Shown in pieces: positions 50,747 through 59,668 of a stretch of 64,000 nt of DNA. Within the stretch, counting starts at the first letter, position 1, and every line of letters begins with the position of its first letter. Source of the stretch: Jeongeupia chitinilytica. GTDB lineage: Bacteria; Pseudomonadota; Gammaproteobacteria; Burkholderiales; Chitinibacteraceae. The stretch is taken from positions 412 through 64,411 of the forward strand of contig NZ_BMYO01000003.1 of NCBI RefSeq assembly GCF_014652315.1, written 5' to 3'. The translations under genes were made by a program, and so were the position numbers. The notes below the pieces were generated by a model. It saw only the letters and a program-made list of their open reading frames with translations, was not told where the DNA came from and ran no database searches.

Positions 50747-52066
50747 TTACGCTGCCGAGCCGGCGGTTCGCGCCGCGGTCAGGCTCAGCAGCCAGTAGCC
50801 TGCGCCACCGATCAACAGGGCCGGCACCGAAGCCATCATGCCGGGGAGCAGGTGCACGGTCAGGTGGTAGGCGGTGATGCCGAGTGACCAGGCAAGCAGC
50901 CCGCGGACATGCCAGCCGCCGCTGTACCAGTAGGTGCCACCGACCTGGGCGATGGCCGCGGTATCGATCTGTCGGCGGCGAACGACGAAGTGGTCGACGA
51001 GAACGACGCCGAACAGCGGTGCGAACAGCGAGCCGATCAACAGCAGGAAGTTCTCGAAGCGCGCAAACGGTACGAACAGGGCAATCGCAGTGCACAGTAC
51101 ACCAAAGGCCAGTGCCGCGTGTTCGACCTTGGCCGGAACCAGTGTGCAAGCCGACACCGCCGCCGAGTGGATGTCGGCGAATGCCTTCTCGCTTTCGTCG
51201 AGCAGGATCAGCAGCAGTGCAAGGCCGCCGCCCGATGCGGCGAGTGCGAACAGCAGGGCGTTGTCGCCGCCCTGCTGGGCGAAGGCGAGCGTGTACGCTG
51301 CGCCGAGGCTGCAGAACCACAGATTGCCGATCAGGTAGCCGACCAGCGTGCCGCGGAAGGCCGCACCGGGCTGACGGGCGAAGCGGGTGTAATCGGCGAC
51401 CAGCGGCAACCACGAGAGCGGCATGGCAATGACGAGGTCGATGCCGGTGCCAAGTCCCAGCGCGCCCGTGCCCGGACGGCTGAACAGCTCGGCGATATCG
51501 TAGGCGGCAAACAGGTGCCAGGTGAGCCAGGCTGCCGCTGCCAGCAGCATCCAGATGCCCCAGCGGCGCAGTACGCGGCGGACGAAGCCGAGCGGGCCGA
51601 AAACGGCGATCAGCGTCGAGATGCCGCCGAACAGCAGCGTCCACAGCACCGGGCTTTGCCACAGTGCCGAGTCGGTCCCGGCACGCTGGATCAGCGCGCC
51701 GGCGGCATCGCGCATCACGACGATCTCGAACGCACCCCAGCCGATCAACTGAATCAGGTTGCAGATGGCCGGCAGGCTGGCGCCGCGCAGGCCCAGCGTC
51801 GGGCGCAGCGCCGACATCGTCGCCAGGCCGGTGTCGGCACCGATGACGGCAACGGACGCGAGGCAAGCAACGCCGACGATGCTGCCGATGACGATTGCGG
51901 TCAGCGCTGCGCCAAAGCCCAAGCCCGGCACCAGCAGCGCGCCGGTCTGCAGCACCATCAGGCCGATGGCCAGCGAAAACCACAGCGACATTACGTCGCG
52001 GGCGGAAAAGACGCGCCGTTCCAGCGGAACGGGAACGCGCGGATCGTAGGTGCCGGTCGGCTTCAT
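50747..52066 (-). CDS. NCS1-family permease, CytX-like
   Basis: 439 residues from the ATG at 52064-52066, preceded by GAGGAGAACG. About twelve membrane helices. The N-terminal MSLWFSLAIGLMVLQTGALL, AIVIGSIVGVACLASVAVIG and LIQLIGWGAFEIVVM are typical of the nucleobase:cation symporters; the overall sequence fits the CytX subgroup thought to import hydroxymethylpyrimidine. No thiamine riboswitch is seen upstream, so substrate is uncertain. Confidence 0.75.
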   Translation of the reverse strand: MKPTGTYDPRVPVPLERRVFSARDVMSLWFSLAIGLMVLQTGALLVPGLGFGAALTAIVIGSIVGVACLASVAVIGADTGLATMSALRPTLGLRGASLPAICNLIQLIGWGAFEIVVMRDAAGALIQRAGTDSALWQSPVLWTLLFGGISTLIAVFGPLGFVRRVLRRWGIWMLLAAAAWLTWHLFAAYDIAELFSRPGTGALGLGTGIDLVIAMPLSWLPLVADYTRFARQPGAAFRGTLVGYLIGNLWFCSLGAAYTLAFAQQGGDNALLFALAASGGGLALLLILLDESEKAFADIHSAAVSACTLVPAKVEHAALAFGVLCTAIALFVPFARFENFLLLIGSLFAPLFGVVLVDHFVVRRRQIDTAAIAQVGGTYWYSGGWHVRGLLAWSLGITAYHLTVHLLPGMMASVPALLIGGAGYWLLSLTAARTAGSAA

Positions 52067-52116
52067 GCTTCGTTCTCCTCGGAAGGCAGGCATTGTCGCC
52101 GCCACCGCAGACGCAG

Positions 52117-52146
52117 GCAACGAAAAACCCCGCCGCAGCGGGGTTG
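52117..52146 (-). terminator. intrinsic terminator after the gluconate permease gene
   Basis: On the minus strand AACCCCGC-TGC-GGCGGGGTTTTTCG: strong GC stem with T run. It ends the 52166-53509 transcript and lies 50 bp before the CytX-like gene. Confidence 0.8.
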
Positions 52147-52165
52147 GATCAAGGTTGCTCAGGGC

Positions 52166-53509
52166 TCAGAGGAAAACCATTGCCACCGTCGCCACCACGC
52201 CGCCGGTGACGCCGATGATGGTTTCCATCACCGTCCATGTCTGCAGCGTCTGCTTTTCGGTCATGCCGAGATAGCGGCTGGCAAGCCAGAAGCCCGAGTC
52301 GTTGACGTGCGACAGCACCACCGCGCCGCCACCGATGGCGATCGTCACTGCGGCCAGTTGTGCGCCGTTCAGGTGCATGTATTCGATCATCGGCTGGATC
52401 AGGCCGCAGGCCGTCAGCATCGCCACCGTGGCCGAGCCCTGGATCACGCGGACTGCGGCCGCGAGGGTGAACGCCAGAATCGTTACCGGGAGGCCGGCAC
52501 CGGCGAGCATGTTGCCGAGCGCGCTCCCGACACCGGAGTCGACCAGCACCTGTTTGAACACGCCACCGGCACCGGTGACGAGAATGATGATGCCGGCCGG
52601 CTCCAGCGCGGCCGAACAGATGTTCATGATCTCGTTGCGGCTCATGCCACGCTGGACGCCGAGCAGGTAGAACGCCGACAGGCAGGAAAACATGATCGCG
52701 GTGAACGGGTGACCGATGAACTGCAGCCAGTTGTAGAGCGTCGAGTCGGGTTCGACGAAGTGCACCGCAACGGTCTTCAGGCCCACGAGCAGCAGCGGCA
52801 GAACCATCAGGCACAGCGCAAGGCTGAATGACGGCAGTTCTCCCTTGTTTTCACCCAGATGGCTTTCCAGTGCATGCGCCGGCAGGGGGACGCTGACGAA
52901 CTTCGAGATGAAGCGGCCGTAGAGCGGACCGGCCAGCACGGTGGCCGGGATCGCCGTGGCCAGACCGAGCACGATCATCCAGCCGAAATCGGCATTGAGC
53001 TGTGATGCGACGAGAATCGGCGGCGCAGCGGGAATCAGAAAGGACTGGCAGGCGCCGATGCCGGCAAGCAGCGCGAGTCCGAGCCCGACGACGTTGCCGC
53101 CGCTGCGGCGGGCCAGTGCAAACACCACGCCGATCAGCAGCACGACGGCGACGCCAAAGAACAATGGCAACGAGCAGATGAGACCGATCACCGCCAGCGC
53201 CCAGCTGGCGCGCCGCTCGCCGAACTTGCCCAGCAATGTCAGCGCAATACGGTCGAGCGCGCCGGTGGCCTCCATCATCTTGCCGAACATCGTACCGAGC
53301 GCGACGACGGTGGCGACGAATCCGAGCGTATCGCCCATGCCGCTCTGGATGGTGTCGGCAATCCTGGCCGGGTTCATCCCTGCGGTGATGCCGACGATCA
53401 TCGAGACAAGAATCAGTGCGACGAATGCGTGCAGCCTGAGTTTCATGACCAGTGCCAGCAGCAGGACGATGGACCCTGCTGCGTTCAAAATCAGCGACAA
53501 ATTTGACAT
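52166..53509 (-). CDS. GntP-family gluconate permease (first)
   Basis: 447 residues, about twelve membrane helices. VMKLRLHAFVALILVSMIVG, MFGKMMEATGALDRIALTLL, GGVFKQVLVDSGVGSALGNM and VVLSHVNDSGFWLASRYLGM are GntP-family signatures. It imports gluconate or a related sugar acid with protons. It is divergent from gntK, with a GntR-type operator 52 bp upstream of the start. Confidence 0.88.
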   Translation of the reverse strand: MSNLSLILNAAGSIVLLLALVMKLRLHAFVALILVSMIVGITAGMNPARIADTIQSGMGDTLGFVATVVALGTMFGKMMEATGALDRIALTLLGKFGERRASWALAVIGLICSLPLFFGVAVVLLIGVVFALARRSGGNVVGLGLALLAGIGACQSFLIPAAPPILVASQLNADFGWMIVLGLATAIPATVLAGPLYGRFISKFVSVPLPAHALESHLGENKGELPSFSLALCLMVLPLLLVGLKTVAVHFVEPDSTLYNWLQFIGHPFTAIMFSCLSAFYLLGVQRGMSRNEIMNICSAALEPAGIIILVTGAGGVFKQVLVDSGVGSALGNMLAGAGLPVTILAFTLAAAVRVIQGSATVAMLTACGLIQPMIEYMHLNGAQLAAVTIAIGGGAVVLSHVNDSGFWLASRYLGMTEKQTLQTWTVMETIIGVTGGVVATVAMVFL

Positions 53510-53556
53510 GGATCGACTCTGGTTGTTGTTGTCAACTTACGTGTCTGTTCTTTGAA

Positions 53557-53576
53557 CTACGTTACCGGTAACATGC
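53557..53576. promoter_or_regulatory. GntR operator between divergent permease and gntK
   Basis: ACGTTACCGGTAACAT contains the perfect palindrome GTTACCGGTAAC (53561-53572). It closely resembles the operator of the E. coli LacI-type GntR (TGTTACCCGTAACA form). A similar site precedes the regulator gene at 57029. Confidence 0.8.
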
Positions 53577-53578
53577 TA

Positions 53579-53640
53579 GCAGTAGCACCAGAAGAGTGCC
53601 TATCAAGAAGAGTCCCTATCCAAAAGGGTGCCTACTGCAA
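53579..53640 (+). repeat. three tandem 16-bp imperfect repeats within a possible leader hairpin
   Basis: AGAGTGCCTATCAAGA, AGAGTCCCTATCCAAA and AGGGTGCCTACTGCAA follow one another at 53593-53640. The outer parts GCAGTAGCACC (53579-53589) and GGTGCCTACTGC (53627-53638) are nearly complementary. Between the operator and gntK. Confidence 0.55.
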
Positions 53641-53738
53641 CAAGCCCAAGTGCGAGGTCAGCCCGGTTCGTTCCGAGCCGGCGCCAGCCTCCTCGGTCGG
53701 GTGACGGGTCGATCCAATGCAAACAGGAGTACTAACAG

Positions 53739-54251
53739 ATGTCCGGGAAAAGTTACGTGGTGATGGGGGTGTCAAGCAGTGGCAAGTCGAGTATCGGCGC
53801 GGCGCTGGCACAAGCCCTCGGCGCCAAGTTCATTGATGGCGACGATCTGCATCCACGCGCCAACATCATCAAGATGGGTGGCGGCACGCCGCTGAATGAT
53901 GATGACCGCGCGCCGTGGCTGGAACGGATCAACGACGCGGTGTTCGCGGTCGATCGCAAGAACGAAACGGCGGTGATCGTCTGTTCGGCGCTGAAGAAGG
54001 CCTACCGTGACCGGATTCGCCAGGGCAACGACAAGCTGACCTTCGTGTTCATGGAGGGCGGTTATGAACTGATTCTCGAGCGCATGAAGGCACGGCAGGG
54101 GCATTACCAGAAGGCCGGGATGCTGCAGAGCCAGTTCGATGCGCTCGAGGTACCGGGGGCCGACGAGCCGGACGTGATCCATGTCCCGATCGACGGCGAT
54201 TTCGAGTCGGTGCTGGCACGGTCACTGGCGGCGGTTCGCACTGCTGCTTGA
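53739..54251 (+). CDS. gntK: gluconokinase
   Basis: 170 residues. VVMGVSSSGKSSIGAALAQA holds the Walker A loop (about 10-18); DGDDLHPRANIIKMGGGTPL and NDDDRAPWLERIN are the substrate-binding motifs of the GntK family; VCSALKKAYRDRIR follows. It makes 6-phosphogluconate from gluconate for the Entner-Doudoroff or pentose phosphate route. GGAG 12 bp upstream. Confidence 0.95.
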   Translation: MSGKSYVVMGVSSSGKSSIGAALAQALGAKFIDGDDLHPRANIIKMGGGTPLNDDDRAPWLERINDAVFAVDRKNETAVIVCSALKKAYRDRIRQGNDKLTFVFMEGGYELILERMKARQGHYQKAGMLQSQFDALEVPGADEPDVIHVPIDGDFESVLARSLAAVRTAA

Positions 54252-54463
54252 CGAAGTCCTGCTGCATCAAGGGATTTCCGATTATCGATTCAGCCCTTTG
54301 GTTTTCGACGATGTTCAACACGAAGCGGACGACTTGGGGCGGCCACGGAAAATGTCCATCGACAGGGGCTGGATTAAAAGATGGCTGGTTGCATGCTTGG
54401 TATTGATGCCGGTGCGGCTGGTACGCAAGAAGCTGGAAAATTGACGATTTGGAGGGGTTCATA

Positions 54464-55810
54464 ATGCCGTTGGTCATTGTAGGTTTTGGCATTTTAGCTT
54501 TGCTAATTTTGATCATGAGATTCAAGTTGAACACGTTCATCTCATTGATCGTCGTGTCTTTTGGCGTTGCTTTGGCGCTTGGAATGCCGCTGAAAGACAT
54601 CGTTAAAACGATTGAAACGGGCTTGGGCGGGACGCTTGGTCATTTGGCGCTGATATTCGGTCTCGGTGCGATGATGGGCAAGCTGATCGCTGATGCAGGC
54701 GGTGCTCAGCGAATTGCCATGACGCTCATAAAAAAGTTCGGCGAAAAGAACATTCAATGGGCTGTCGTTGCTGCTTCCTTCATCATCGGTGTGGCACTGT
54801 TCTTCGAGGTCGGGCTTGTATTGCTGATTCCGATCGTTTTTGCGATTTCAAGGGAGTTGAGGGTTTCCATCCTGTATCTCGGTATTCCGATGGCTGCCGC
54901 GCTGTCTGTGACGCACGGATTCTTGCCGCCACATCCGGGTCCCACGGTCATCGCTGGCGAGTACGGTGCACACATTGGCGAGGTATTGCTGTACGGCTTC
55001 ATCGTTGCTGTTCCTACCGTCATTCTGGCAGGTCCGCTGTTTACGATCGTGGCCAAGAAACTGGTGCCGGATTCGTTCACCAAGACAGGCAATATCGCTT
55101 CGCTGGGAGAACAGAAGTCGTTCAAGCTGGAAGAAACGCCCGAGTTTGGGATCAGCGTTTTTACAGCGCTGCTGCCGGTCATCCTGATGTCGATCGCGAC
55201 AGCCATTACGCTGCTGCAAAAAACAATGGGTGTCGAAGACAATCATTTCCTGGCTGCAATCCGCTTTGTTGGTGACGCCGGTACCGCAATGCTGATTTCG
55301 TTGCTGGTCGCCATCTATACCATGGGTGTGGCAAGAAAGATCCCCATCAAGAATGTGATGGAGTCTTGTACGACATCCATTGCCCATATCGGGATGATGC
55401 TGCTGATTATCGGCGGTGGTGGTGCCTTCAAGCAGGTGTTGATCAATGGGGGCGTCGGTGGCTATGTGGCCGAACTGTTCAAGGACACGTCGCTGTCCCC
55501 CATTTTTCTTGCCTGGATGATTGCCGCCATTCTGCGTATTTCGCTCGGTTCCGCTACGGTTGCTGCGTTGACTACGGCTGGTCTGGTGATTCCGTTGTTG
55601 GGGCAGACACATGTCAATCTTGCGCTGGTCGTTCTTGCCACCGGGGCGGGGAGTTTGATTGCTTCTCACGTCAACGATGCCGGCTTCTGGATGTTCAAGG
55701 AATACTTCGGTTTGAGCATGAAGGAAACATTTGCAACGTGGACCTTGCTTGAAACCATCATTTCCGTAGCCGGGTTGGTGTTCATTCTGTTGCTCAGCCT
55801 GTTTGTGTAA
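54464..55810 (+). CDS. GntP-family gluconate permease (second)
   Basis: 448 residues from the ATG at 54464; GGAGG lies 9 bp before it, which argues against the ATG at 54449. About twelve membrane helices; GIPMAAALSVTHGFLPPHPG, GGAFKQVLINGGVGGYVAEL and LIASHVNDAGFWMFKEYFGL are the family signatures and place it with GntT/GntU-type carriers. It follows gntK by 212 bp and is AT-richer than its neighbours, suggesting separate acquisition. Confidence 0.9.
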   Translation: MPLVIVGFGILALLILIMRFKLNTFISLIVVSFGVALALGMPLKDIVKTIETGLGGTLGHLALIFGLGAMMGKLIADAGGAQRIAMTLIKKFGEKNIQWAVVAASFIIGVALFFEVGLVLLIPIVFAISRELRVSILYLGIPMAAALSVTHGFLPPHPGPTVIAGEYGAHIGEVLLYGFIVAVPTVILAGPLFTIVAKKLVPDSFTKTGNIASLGEQKSFKLEETPEFGISVFTALLPVILMSIATAITLLQKTMGVEDNHFLAAIRFVGDAGTAMLISLLVAIYTMGVARKIPIKNVMESCTTSIAHIGMMLLIIGGGGAFKQVLINGGVGGYVAELFKDTSLSPIFLAWMIAAILRISLGSATVAALTTAGLVIPLLGQTHVNLALVVLATGAGSLIASHVNDAGFWMFKEYFGLSMKETFATWTLLETIISVAGLVFILLLSLFV

Positions 55811-55928
55811 GTGTTGACCGTTCACGGTTTTGCTCGAATGGTGCAGGTCCGTGAAGCGGGTTCAGGAAAGGAGTCGTGCCCAGTGAAGGGGAGATTGCTG
55901 CGCCAGGTTTCGGCTCCTTTCGTTCAAT

Positions 55929-55959
55929 AAAAAGCCTCGCAACATGCGGGGCTTTTTTT
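55929..55959. terminator. bidirectional terminator between second permease and gntR
   Basis: AAAAAGCCTCGC-AACAT-GCGGGGCTTTTTTT, a stem with A run and T run. It serves the convergent genes on both sides. Confidence 0.8.
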
Positions 55960-55984
55960 GATCACCGGGGGCGCTTGTGGATTG

Positions 55985-56998
55985 TCAGGGGCGAGAAGCG
56001 ACAACACTGCCGCCCAGCGCCAGCGCATAACCCAGGTCGACGACGCGGTCCGGATAATCCCGGCCGGCGAGGCGTCCAAGCAGGCGCTCTGCCGCAACGC
56101 GACCGATCGCTTCGCGCGGCGTGATCACGCTGGCCAGTTGCGGTGACAAGGCCTTGCCGATATCCAGCGCGTTGTAACCGGCAATGGCAACGTCGTCGGG
56201 TACACGCAGCCCCCGTTGCTGGCAGGCGAGCATCGCGCCGACGGCTACGTCGTCGTTGGTGCAGATCAGACCGTCGAGCCCCGGGTGGCGTGCGAGCGCA
56301 TCGGCGGCGAGGTGGCCGCCCAGCGTGAAGGTGGAGGGCGCTTCGGTTTCGACCACATGCGGGTTGAGGCCGGCTGCACCGAGTGCTTGCCGGTAGCCGG
56401 AAATCCGCTGGTGCGTGCGGCTGTCGAGCCGGGCTGCGAGATAGACGATGTGGCGCTTGCCGCTGGCGATCATCGCCTCGGTCATCTCCTTGGATGCCGC
56501 GGTGTGGTCGAGCCCGACAGCCAGATCGATCGGGTTGCAGGGCGTTTCCATCACTTCGACCACCGGTACGCCGGCAGTACGGATCATGCGCAACGTCCGC
56601 TCGGTATGCAGGGTTTCGGACAGGATCAGGCCGTCGACGTGGAACGACAGCAGGGTGGCGACGCGCGCTTCTTCGATCGTCGGGTCGTAGCCGAAGTGGG
56701 CATACAGCGTCTGGTAGCCGGCCGGCTCCGTGACCGATTCGACGCCGCGGATCAGTGCCGAAAAGACCTGGTTGGAGATCGAAGGCAGCAGCACGCCGAT
56801 CGCGTGGCTGCGGGCTTTGGAGAGGATGTCGGGGGCCCGGCTCGGAATGTAGCCCAGTTCCTCGACCGCCTGCTGCAACGAATCCCGCAGCGCCGCCGAT
56901 ACCTGTGACGGGTCACGAAGGTAGCGGCTGACGGTCATCTTGGTGACGCCAACCAGATCGGCGACATCCTGCAGGGTGGGGCGTTTGGCGCGGTTCAT
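55985..56998 (-). CDS. gntR: LacI-family gluconate regulator
   Basis: 337 residues from the ATG at 56996-56998; the longer frame upstream is non-coding. PTLQDVADLVGVTKMTVSRY is the LacI-type HTH at the N-terminus, followed by YIPSRAPDILSKARSHAIGV and a periplasmic-binding-like sugar domain. It should repress the permease, gntK and itself when gluconate is absent, through the operators at 53557 and 57027. Confidence 0.9.
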   Translation of the reverse strand: MNRAKRPTLQDVADLVGVTKMTVSRYLRDPSQVSAALRDSLQQAVEELGYIPSRAPDILSKARSHAIGVLLPSISNQVFSALIRGVESVTEPAGYQTLYAHFGYDPTIEEARVATLLSFHVDGLILSETLHTERTLRMIRTAGVPVVEVMETPCNPIDLAVGLDHTAASKEMTEAMIASGKRHIVYLAARLDSRTHQRISGYRQALGAAGLNPHVVETEAPSTFTLGGHLAADALARHPGLDGLICTNDDVAVGAMLACQQRGLRVPDDVAIAGYNALDIGKALSPQLASVITPREAIGRVAAERLLGRLAGRDYPDRVVDLGYALALGGSVVASRP

Positions 56999-57026
56999 CG
57001 GATTGCGGTCAGAGGCGATCGGTCGA

Positions 57027-57043
57027 TTGTTACACGTAACATT
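57027..57043. promoter_or_regulatory. GntR operator ahead of gntR
   Basis: TTGTTACACGTAACATT: GTTAC-AC-GTAAC arms, matching the operator at 53561 except at the centre. Located 31 bp upstream of gntR, consistent with autoregulation. Confidence 0.7.
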
Positions 57044-57110
57044 GTCCACTTGTACGACCTGGCGCAAGATCGCATCATCTTCGTTCACCCGTTTCGCGCC
57101 TGGAGGCGTC

Positions 57111-57629
<519 letters not shown>

Positions 57630-57639
57630 CGCTCGGGGA

Positions 57640-58104
57640 TCAGGCCTTGTCGGCAATGTGGCGGTTGATGCCGCCTTGCAGCTGACCCTGCTGCGAGTAG
57701 CCGAGTGCGTCGCTCTGGCCGGCGGCCAGCGAATAGGCGAGGGTGTCGAGTGCCTGCCGGCGGGCGTCGATCAGCTTGCCGTTGCACTGGTTGAGCAGTG
57801 CGGCCTGGCGGACCTGTTCCAGCAGCTGCTGCCATGGCGCGACCAGCCCGGGGCGGTTGGCAGAGAGCCATTCGGCGATGGCCGGACCGTTCTCAAGGCC
57901 CAGTGAGGTAAAAGCGCTGTTGAGTGCATTGCCGGCGGCGTCGGCGGCCAGGGTGGCTTTTTGCTTGTCGGCCAGCAGGCCGGCCAGCGCATCCGGCTGA
58001 TTGTGGGTCAGGCAGTGCTGCTCGTCCTGCAGCAGCAGGACAAGGGACTTGTAGGCGTCGGTGGCGGCGCCAAGTTGCGCGGCCCAATCTGGAAGGCTGT
58101 TCAT
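57640..58104 (-). CDS. flgN: flagellar chaperone FlgN
   Basis: 154 residues, helical. MNSLPDWAAQLGAATDAYKS, LVLLLQDEQHCLTHNQPDAL and ALLNQCNGKLIDARRQALDT fit FlgN, the export chaperone of hook-associated proteins. It follows flgM on the same strand with a 16-bp gap, the usual pair; the rest of the flagellar cluster is elsewhere. Confidence 0.85.
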   Translation of the reverse strand: MNSLPDWAAQLGAATDAYKSLVLLLQDEQHCLTHNQPDALAGLLADKQKATLAADAAGNALNSAFTSLGLENGPAIAEWLSANRPGLVAPWQQLLEQVRQAALLNQCNGKLIDARRQALDTLAYSLAAGQSDALGYSQQGQLQGGINRHIADKA

Positions 58105-58120
58105 GTACGCGTTGACCGCG

Positions 58121-58399
58121 TCAGCGGCCCAGCAGTTCCTTGACGCTGTCGATCAGCTTGTCGGCGACCGCATCGGCGCGCACGCTGAATCGGCCTTCGG
58201 CGATGGCCTGGCGCAGCGTGGCAACGCGTTCGCTGTCGAACGGCGCGCCGGCCGAGTCGGCTTGGCCAAGCTCGGCTGCCGCCGGATTGATGCTGACGCT
58301 AAGGTCATCGGCCGGTGCGGCAGTGCCGGTCTGACTGGCACGCTCGGTATTGCGCAGTGTTTGCGCAACCGGCGCCCGGGTAGACGGGTCGATTTTCAT
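58121..58399 (-). CDS. flgM: anti-sigma-28 factor FlgM
   Basis: 92 residues from the ATG at 58397-58399. MKIDPSTRAPVAQTLRNTER at the N-terminus and VATLRQAIAEGRFSVRADAV plus ADKLIDSVKELL at the C-terminus are the FlgM pattern; the C-terminal half binds FliA. It holds back late flagellar genes until the hook is complete. Confidence 0.92.
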   Translation of the reverse strand: MKIDPSTRAPVAQTLRNTERASQTGTAAPADDLSVSINPAAAELGQADSAGAPFDSERVATLRQAIAEGRFSVRADAVADKLIDSVKELLGR

Positions 58400-58699
58400 T
58401 GGGAATCCTCGTCGCCGCGGATCTCGCCGTGGCTGGTTTTGGTCCTGATTATGCGCTGTATCGGCCGTTCGACGGAAAACTTTAATGCGAATCGCAACCT
58501 GTTGTCGCCGCCGGACGGATGGCGCCGCGCCTTGCCGTGCCAGACGCGAAAGCGTGGGGGCTATGATGGAGGTCCGGTCAGGCCGCCGTGCGGTGCTGGC
58601 AAGCGCTTCATGGTGGCCGGACCTTGCTGTATAGTTGCGCAATTTTGACCCGGCCCAGGGTTGGCGCCGCGTGCGCGCCGCGGGGAGAACCGAGCAAGC

Positions 58700-59668
58700 A
58701 TGAAAACCACATTCCTCGATTTCGAGCAGCCGATTGCCGAGCTTGAAAACAAGATCGAAGAGCTCCGCTACGTTCAGGATGATTCCGCTGTCGACATTTC
58801 CGTCGAGATCGGTCATCTGGAAAAGAAAAGCCAGGAGCTGACCAAGAGCATCTACGCCAAGCTCACGCCGTGGCAGATTTCGCAGGTTGCGCGTCATCCG
58901 CAGCGGCCCTACACGCTGGATTATCTGGCCGCGATCTTCACCGACTTCGAAGAACTGCACGGCGACCGTGCCTTTGCCGACGACCATGCGATCGTTGGCG
59001 GTCTGGCACGCTTCAACGGTCAGTCCGTGATGGTCATCGGCCACCAGAAGGGCCGCGACACCAAGGAAAAGATCCACCGCAACTTCGGCATGCCGCGTCC
59101 GGAGGGTTACCGCAAGGCGCTGCGGCTGATGAAACTGGCCGAGAAGTTCGGGCTGCCGGTGCTGACCTTCGTCGACACGCCGGGGGCCTACCCGGGCATT
59201 GGCGCCGAAGAGCGTGGCCAGTCCGAAGCGATCGGCCGCAACCTGTTCGAAATGGCCAAGTTGCGCGTGCCGGTCATCACCACCGTGATCGGCGAGGGCG
59301 GTTCGGGCGGTGCACTGGCGATCGCCATTGGTGACGTCGTCCAGATGCTGCAGTACTCGACCTATTCGGTCATCTCGCCGGAAGGTTGCGCATCCATCCT
59401 GTGGAAGACGGCCGAGAAGGCGCCGGATGCCGCCGAAGCGCTGGGCATTACCGCCAGTCGCCTGAAAACGCTGGGATTGATCGACAAGATCGTCACCGAG
59501 CCGGTCGGTGGTGCGCATCGCAATCATGCGCAGATGATGCAGGCGATGAAGAAGGCGATCTCCGATGCACTCAAGAGCGTTTCGGACAAGCCGGTCGACG
59601 CATTGCTCGATACCCGTTTCGAGCGTCTGATGGGTTATGGCCAGTTCAAGGAAGTTCCGATCCAGTGA
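58700..59668 (+). CDS. accA: acetyl-CoA carboxylase carboxyltransferase subunit alpha
   Basis: 322 residues from the ATG at 58700 (GGGGAG upstream). MKTTFLDFEQPIAELENKIE, RPYTLDYLAAIFTDFEELHG, FGMPRPEGYRKALRLMKLAE and IGEGGSGGALAIAIGD are AccA signatures. With AccD it transfers the carboxyl group to acetyl-CoA, the first step of fatty acid synthesis. tilS follows directly. Confidence 0.97.
   Translation: MKTTFLDFEQPIAELENKIEELRYVQDDSAVDISVEIGHLEKKSQELTKSIYAKLTPWQISQVARHPQRPYTLDYLAAIFTDFEELHGDRAFADDHAIVGGLARFNGQSVMVIGHQKGRDTKEKIHRNFGMPRPEGYRKALRLMKLAEKFGLPVLTFVDTPGAYPGIGAEERGQSEAIGRNLFEMAKLRVPVITTVIGEGGSGGALAIAIGDVVQMLQYSTYSVISPEGCASILWKTAEKAPDAAEALGITASRLKTLGLIDKIVTEPVGGAHRNHAQMMQAMKKAISDALKSVSDKPVDALLDTRFERLMGYGQFKEVPIQ

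Noticed and set aside
52067..52165. TPP riboswitch upstream of the CytX-like gene
   Set aside because: The conserved thi-box text is absent; the interval holds only a terminator and a ribosome site.
50909..52831. 640-residue plus-strand ORF opposite the permease genes
   Set aside because: It crosses two permease genes and a terminator and has no domain pattern; a shadow.
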